Origin: UBA1952 sp965246905
Lineage (GTDB): Bacteria > Bacteroidota > Bacteroidia > Chitinophagales > Chitinophagaceae
Direction: 5' to 3'
Assembly (NCBI GenBank): GCA_965246905.1
Contig: CBDFFZ010000008.1
Span: 1 to 64,000, forward strand
Length of the DNA stretch: 64,000 nucleotides
The translations under genes and the position numbers were made by a program. The notes under the pieces are model-generated. The model was not told the DNA's origin. It saw only the letters and a list, made by a program, of their open reading frames with translations, and made no database searches. Below are positions 61,639-64,000 of this stretch, piece after piece (positions within the stretch are counted from its first letter, which is position 1; the number at the start of each line of letters is the position of its first letter).

Positions 61639-61892
61639 GGGCTAAAAATAGAAAATGGGCCTGGATTTTTTTGGGGGAGATGGTTTTTGACCTGCGGGAT
61701 GAAACTATAAAAATCTTGTATTGTTCCGCTACAGACCCTTCGCCGGAAAGCTTCGCTCAGGATGAAAATTTTTTTAGACATTAATCGGTTCATTTTTAAT
61801 GTAATCATTTAAGAAAAGTGCATAAGATCTTCCGGATACCTGTGGTGATGACATTTGAAGGGGGAAAATAGCCCCTCCTACTTAGCGATCAT
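61639..61892. other. Intergenic stretch upstream of the M14 gene
   Basis: About 250 bp. It contains CCCTTCGCCGGAAAGCTTCG, a kind of sequence often repeated between Bacteroidota genes. No gene was recognised. Confidence 0.4.
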
Positions 61893-61987
61893 GCTATACC
61901 TACCTATGGAGCTAGCTCTGCCTACCTCCCAGGTAGCCCTACCTACCTATACAGGTAGCCCTACCTACCTCCGCAGGTAGGTATAGC
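61893..61987. repeat. 22-bp TACCT/AGGTA array inside a 13-bp inverted repeat
   Basis: The outer arms GCTATACCTACCT (61893-61905) and AGGTAGGTATAGC (61975-61987) are perfectly complementary. Between them four units of 21-22 bases repeat, each with CCTACCT and a nearby AGGTA (for example GCCCTACCTACCTATACAGG and TA at 61936). Each unit can form a small hairpin and the whole can form a large one. Confidence 0.8.
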
Positions 61988-62079
61988 GATATTTTTACTG
62001 ATCTCACAGCCCCCATAGCCGGATATATTGCCGGGCACGCTCATTGCCATTACTTTGCCGGTCAGAAGCTCCTGTTACC

Positions 62080-62865
62080 ATGCCTACCGCTGCGCAGCTA
62101 TCCGCCATTAATCAGTTCCTCGATCAGAAGATAATTCAATACAACCAGCCTCATTTTATCAGGAAAGACCCTGTTTCCATACCTCATCTATTTACACAGA
62201 AACAGGATATTGAAATTGCCGGCCTCTTTGCCGCCGTGCTTGCATGGGGCAACCGTACCTCGATCATCAATAACTGCAAAAGGCTGCTGGACTGGATGGA
62301 TAACGCGCCCTGGCAGTTTATAAAAGAGCACCGGGATACCGACCTGAAAAAATTTCTCTCCTTCGCGCACCGCACCTTCAATGCTACCGATCTGCTCTAT
62401 TTCTTCCAGTTCCTGCAGGCGCATTATGCCACGCACGATTCACTGGAAGATGCGTTTCTGCCGGAACAGTCTTATGAATATCCAACAATACAGCAGGCGC
62501 TGATCCACTTCCATAATTATTTTTTCTCCCTGCCGGAGTTTCCGGAGCGTACCCGCAAGCACATCTCCACACCGGCCCGCGGCAGTGCCTGCAAGCGCCT
62601 GTGCATGTATCTCCGCTGGCTGGTGCGTAGGGATGATTGCGGCGTGGATTTCGGCATCTGGCATAAGCTGAAGCCCGCACAGCTCATCTGTCCGCTGGAT
62701 GTGCATGTAGTCCGCGTAGCCCATCGGTTTGAGCTCATCACTAAGGAGAAGGCCGACTGGAATACCGCTTTAGCGCTTACTGATATACTGCGACAATGGC
62801 GACCGGAAGACCCGGCTATTTACGATTATGCGCTCTTCGGGCTGGGTGCCGAAGAGCGCATGTGA
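62080..62865 (+). CDS. TIGR02757 family protein
   Basis: This 261-residue protein starts at ATG 62080 with MPTAAQLSAINQFLDQKIIQ. It has the family motifs FIRKDPVSIPHLFTQKQDIE, IAGLFAAVLAWGNRTSIINN, CKRLCMYLRWLVRRDDCGVD FGIW (split here), and LICPLDVHVVRVA. The fold is probably a DNA-glycosylase-like helix-hairpin-helix bundle, judged from the MCMYLRW and PLDVH spacing. Function is not established. It is convergent with homoserine dehydrogenase with 5 bp between them. Confidence 0.88.
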   Translation: MPTAAQLSAINQFLDQKIIQYNQPHFIRKDPVSIPHLFTQKQDIEIAGLFAAVLAWGNRTSIINNCKRLLDWMDNAPWQFIKEHRDTDLKKFLSFAHRTFNATDLLYFFQFLQAHYATHDSLEDAFLPEQSYEYPTIQQALIHFHNYFFSLPEFPERTRKHISTPARGSACKRLCMYLRWLVRRDDCGVDFGIWHKLKPAQLICPLDVHVVRVAHRFELITKEKADWNTALALTDILRQWRPEDPAIYDYALFGLGAEERM

Positions 62866-62870
62866 ATTTT

Positions 62871-64000
62871 TTAATTCTCCGCGAAAGCAAAAGATTCCTG
62901 CTGCCAGGCTTTCTCCTTATCTGCTTCCCAATCCACGATAGCATCAGGATATAAAATGAGCGAGGCGTTTCTGCGCTTCCACCAGCCTGTATCCAGCAAC
63001 TTGGAGCAATGCAGGATACCCGTTACGGCACAGCGTTCCTTATTGCTCGTCCATTGCTCAATACGCTCAAACAGCTCATGCGGTACCTGGAAAAGGCCTT
63101 CGAAGCTTACATATACCCGCAGGTAAAAATCACTGGTGAGCTGCGCGTCTTGCGGGCCATTCAACTTTTTGTACTCGTACTGGTAATCGTAGCGCAACGC
63201 AGAAATATCGCTCAATACAGCCGATGCCGTTGCGAAGCCGCCTGCACCCTTGCCGTAAAAAAACTGGTTCTCGGCCAGCCCGCTTTCAATAACTACGCCA
63301 TTGTATTCATTGGCAACATGGTATAGCTGCTGCCCGGGTGCGATGAACTGCGGCAGTACAAAAGCGGCCACCCTGCCATTGCTCAACTTACGCGCCTGTG
63401 CCACCAGCTTAATGCGGTAGCGTTTTTCTTTGGCCACCACTGCATCCTGCCCGTGCAGGTGCTGTATGCCGCTGTGGATAAGACTTTGCGGAGATGCAAC
63501 GATACCGTATGCATGGAGCAGCAGGATCGAAAGCTTGTTTACGGCATCTGTGCCGTCCACATCCAGCGAGGGGTCGTTCTCTGCAAAGCCGGCAATCTGT
63601 GCTTGCAACAATGCTTCTTCAAAAGATACAGATTCGTTGAAAACTTTGGTAAGAATATAGTTAGTTGAGCCGTTCACAATACCCTGAAACCCATGCAAGA
63701 GATCATTATCATAATACTCTTCAAGGTTGCGAATGACCGGAATACTCGCACAAGCAGCAGCTTCATAGAGGAAAGGTGCCTTGTGGATGCGCTGCAGTTT
63801 TATAAGCTCTTCCAGGTGCTCAGCGATCATTTTTTTATTTGCGCTCACCACCGCTTTACCTTTCTGAAGCGCGGTTTTTACAATCGTATAAGCCGCCTCC
63901 GCATCATCGATCAATTCAACGATCACATTGATGCTGTCATCACTCAGCAAGGCTTCCGCATCTGTAGAGAACAGGGCTGCAGGCGCATTACGTGCTTTTT
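62871..64000 (-). CDS. hom: Homoserine dehydrogenase, N-terminus missing
   Basis: The frame runs off the right edge, so the NAD-binding start is outside. The visible part begins in the Rossmann half (DDSINVIVELIDDAEAAYTI, VVSANKKMIAEH with the catalytic-type Lys), then NGSTNYILTKVFNES and AQIAGFAENDPSLDVDGTDA, the homoserine dehydrogenase signature, and KLSILLLHAYGIV. It reduces aspartate semialdehyde to homoserine on the path to threonine and methionine. Whether an aspartokinase domain is fused upstream cannot be seen. Confidence 0.92.
   Translation of the reverse strand, partial: KARNAPAALFSTDAEALLSDDSINVIVELIDDAEAAYTIVKTALQKGKAVVSANKKMIAEHLEELIKLQRIHKAPFLYEAAACASIPVIRNLEEYYDNDLLHGFQGIVNGSTNYILTKVFNESVSFEEALLQAQIAGFAENDPSLDVDGTDAVNKLSILLLHAYGIVASPQSLIHSGIQHLHGQDAVVAKEKRYRIKLVAQARKLSNGRVAAFVLPQFIAPGQQLYHVANEYNGVVIESGLAENQFFYGKGAGGFATASAVLSDISALRYDYQYEYKKLNGPQDAQLTSDFYLRVYVSFEGLFQVPHELFERIEQWTSNKERCAVTGILHCSKLLDTGWWKRRNASLILYPDAIVDWEADKEKAWQQESFAFAEN

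Overview
The window looks like a chromosome segment of a Bacteroidota bacterium close to the Chitinophagaceae. The signs are a type IX secretion (T9SS) sorting tail, SusC/TonB-dependent receptor material, DUF4331 and DUF6089 family proteins, a crtI-crtB-crtZ-crtY carotenoid operon, TAnnTTTG-type promoters, few Shine-Dalgarno sites and several TTG starts. There is no rRNA operon, CRISPR array, complete phage or complete insertion sequence. Both edges cut genes: a DJ-1/PfpI protein on the left and homoserine dehydrogenase on the right.

Region 1 (1-6.4 kb) is a run of same-strand stress genes: DJ-1/PfpI protein, NADP-dependent oxidoreductase, small membrane protein, CbpA-type J-protein (split by a one-base frameshift in an A8 run), a DinD/BRO-domain protein overlapping it, D-lactate dehydrogenase, a decayed exported-protein gene, an HdeD-like membrane protein and a triple-BON protein. 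Region 2 (6.4-12.2 kb) holds a lipase, a tiny cold-shock-like ORF, a DUF6089 barrel protein and ppk1. Degraded tRNA pieces lie on both sides of it. Region 3 (12.2-22.7 kb) is a surface/metal-type cluster: TPR lipoprotein, two tandem DUF4331 proteins, a small His-containing membrane protein, a TonB-dependent receptor, a SusC fragment and a Met-rich lipoprotein. Region 4 (22.7-31.2 kb) holds a large secreted protein with exact 81-residue repeats, a beta-helix protein, a 21-bp degenerate repeat array, two unknown proteins and a two-component system with a membrane partner.

Region 5 (31.2-42.9 kb) carries RNase D, an IGHMBP2-type helicase, a striking array of palindromes, idi, a glycosyltransferase, the carotenoid operon, a cold-shock-domain protein and clpX. 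Region 6 (43-52.4 kb) has folA and thyA separated by a chaperone-like module: two tandem paralogous single-pass membrane proteins facing an 832-residue Hsp70 and a small GrpE-like protein. I regard this as the best candidate for an undescribed system. Region 7 (52.4-64 kb) is mainly housekeeping: GT2 glycosyltransferase, gamma carbonic anhydrase-like protein, barrel protein, PAS histidine kinase, cdsA, CPBP protease, nucleotidyltransferase, M14 peptidase, TIGR02757 protein and homoserine dehydrogenase.

The noncoding DNA is unusually rich. A structured element with a conserved frame and a variable stem occurs three times (12.0, 43.7 and 52.7 kb). Two 21-bp-period arrays, a 52-bp perfect palindrome inside a hairpin array, a 29-bp inverted element in two copies, a long CGGATT hairpin and a 22-bp TACCT/AGGTA array are also present. 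All calls come from reading the sequence; no database search was run.
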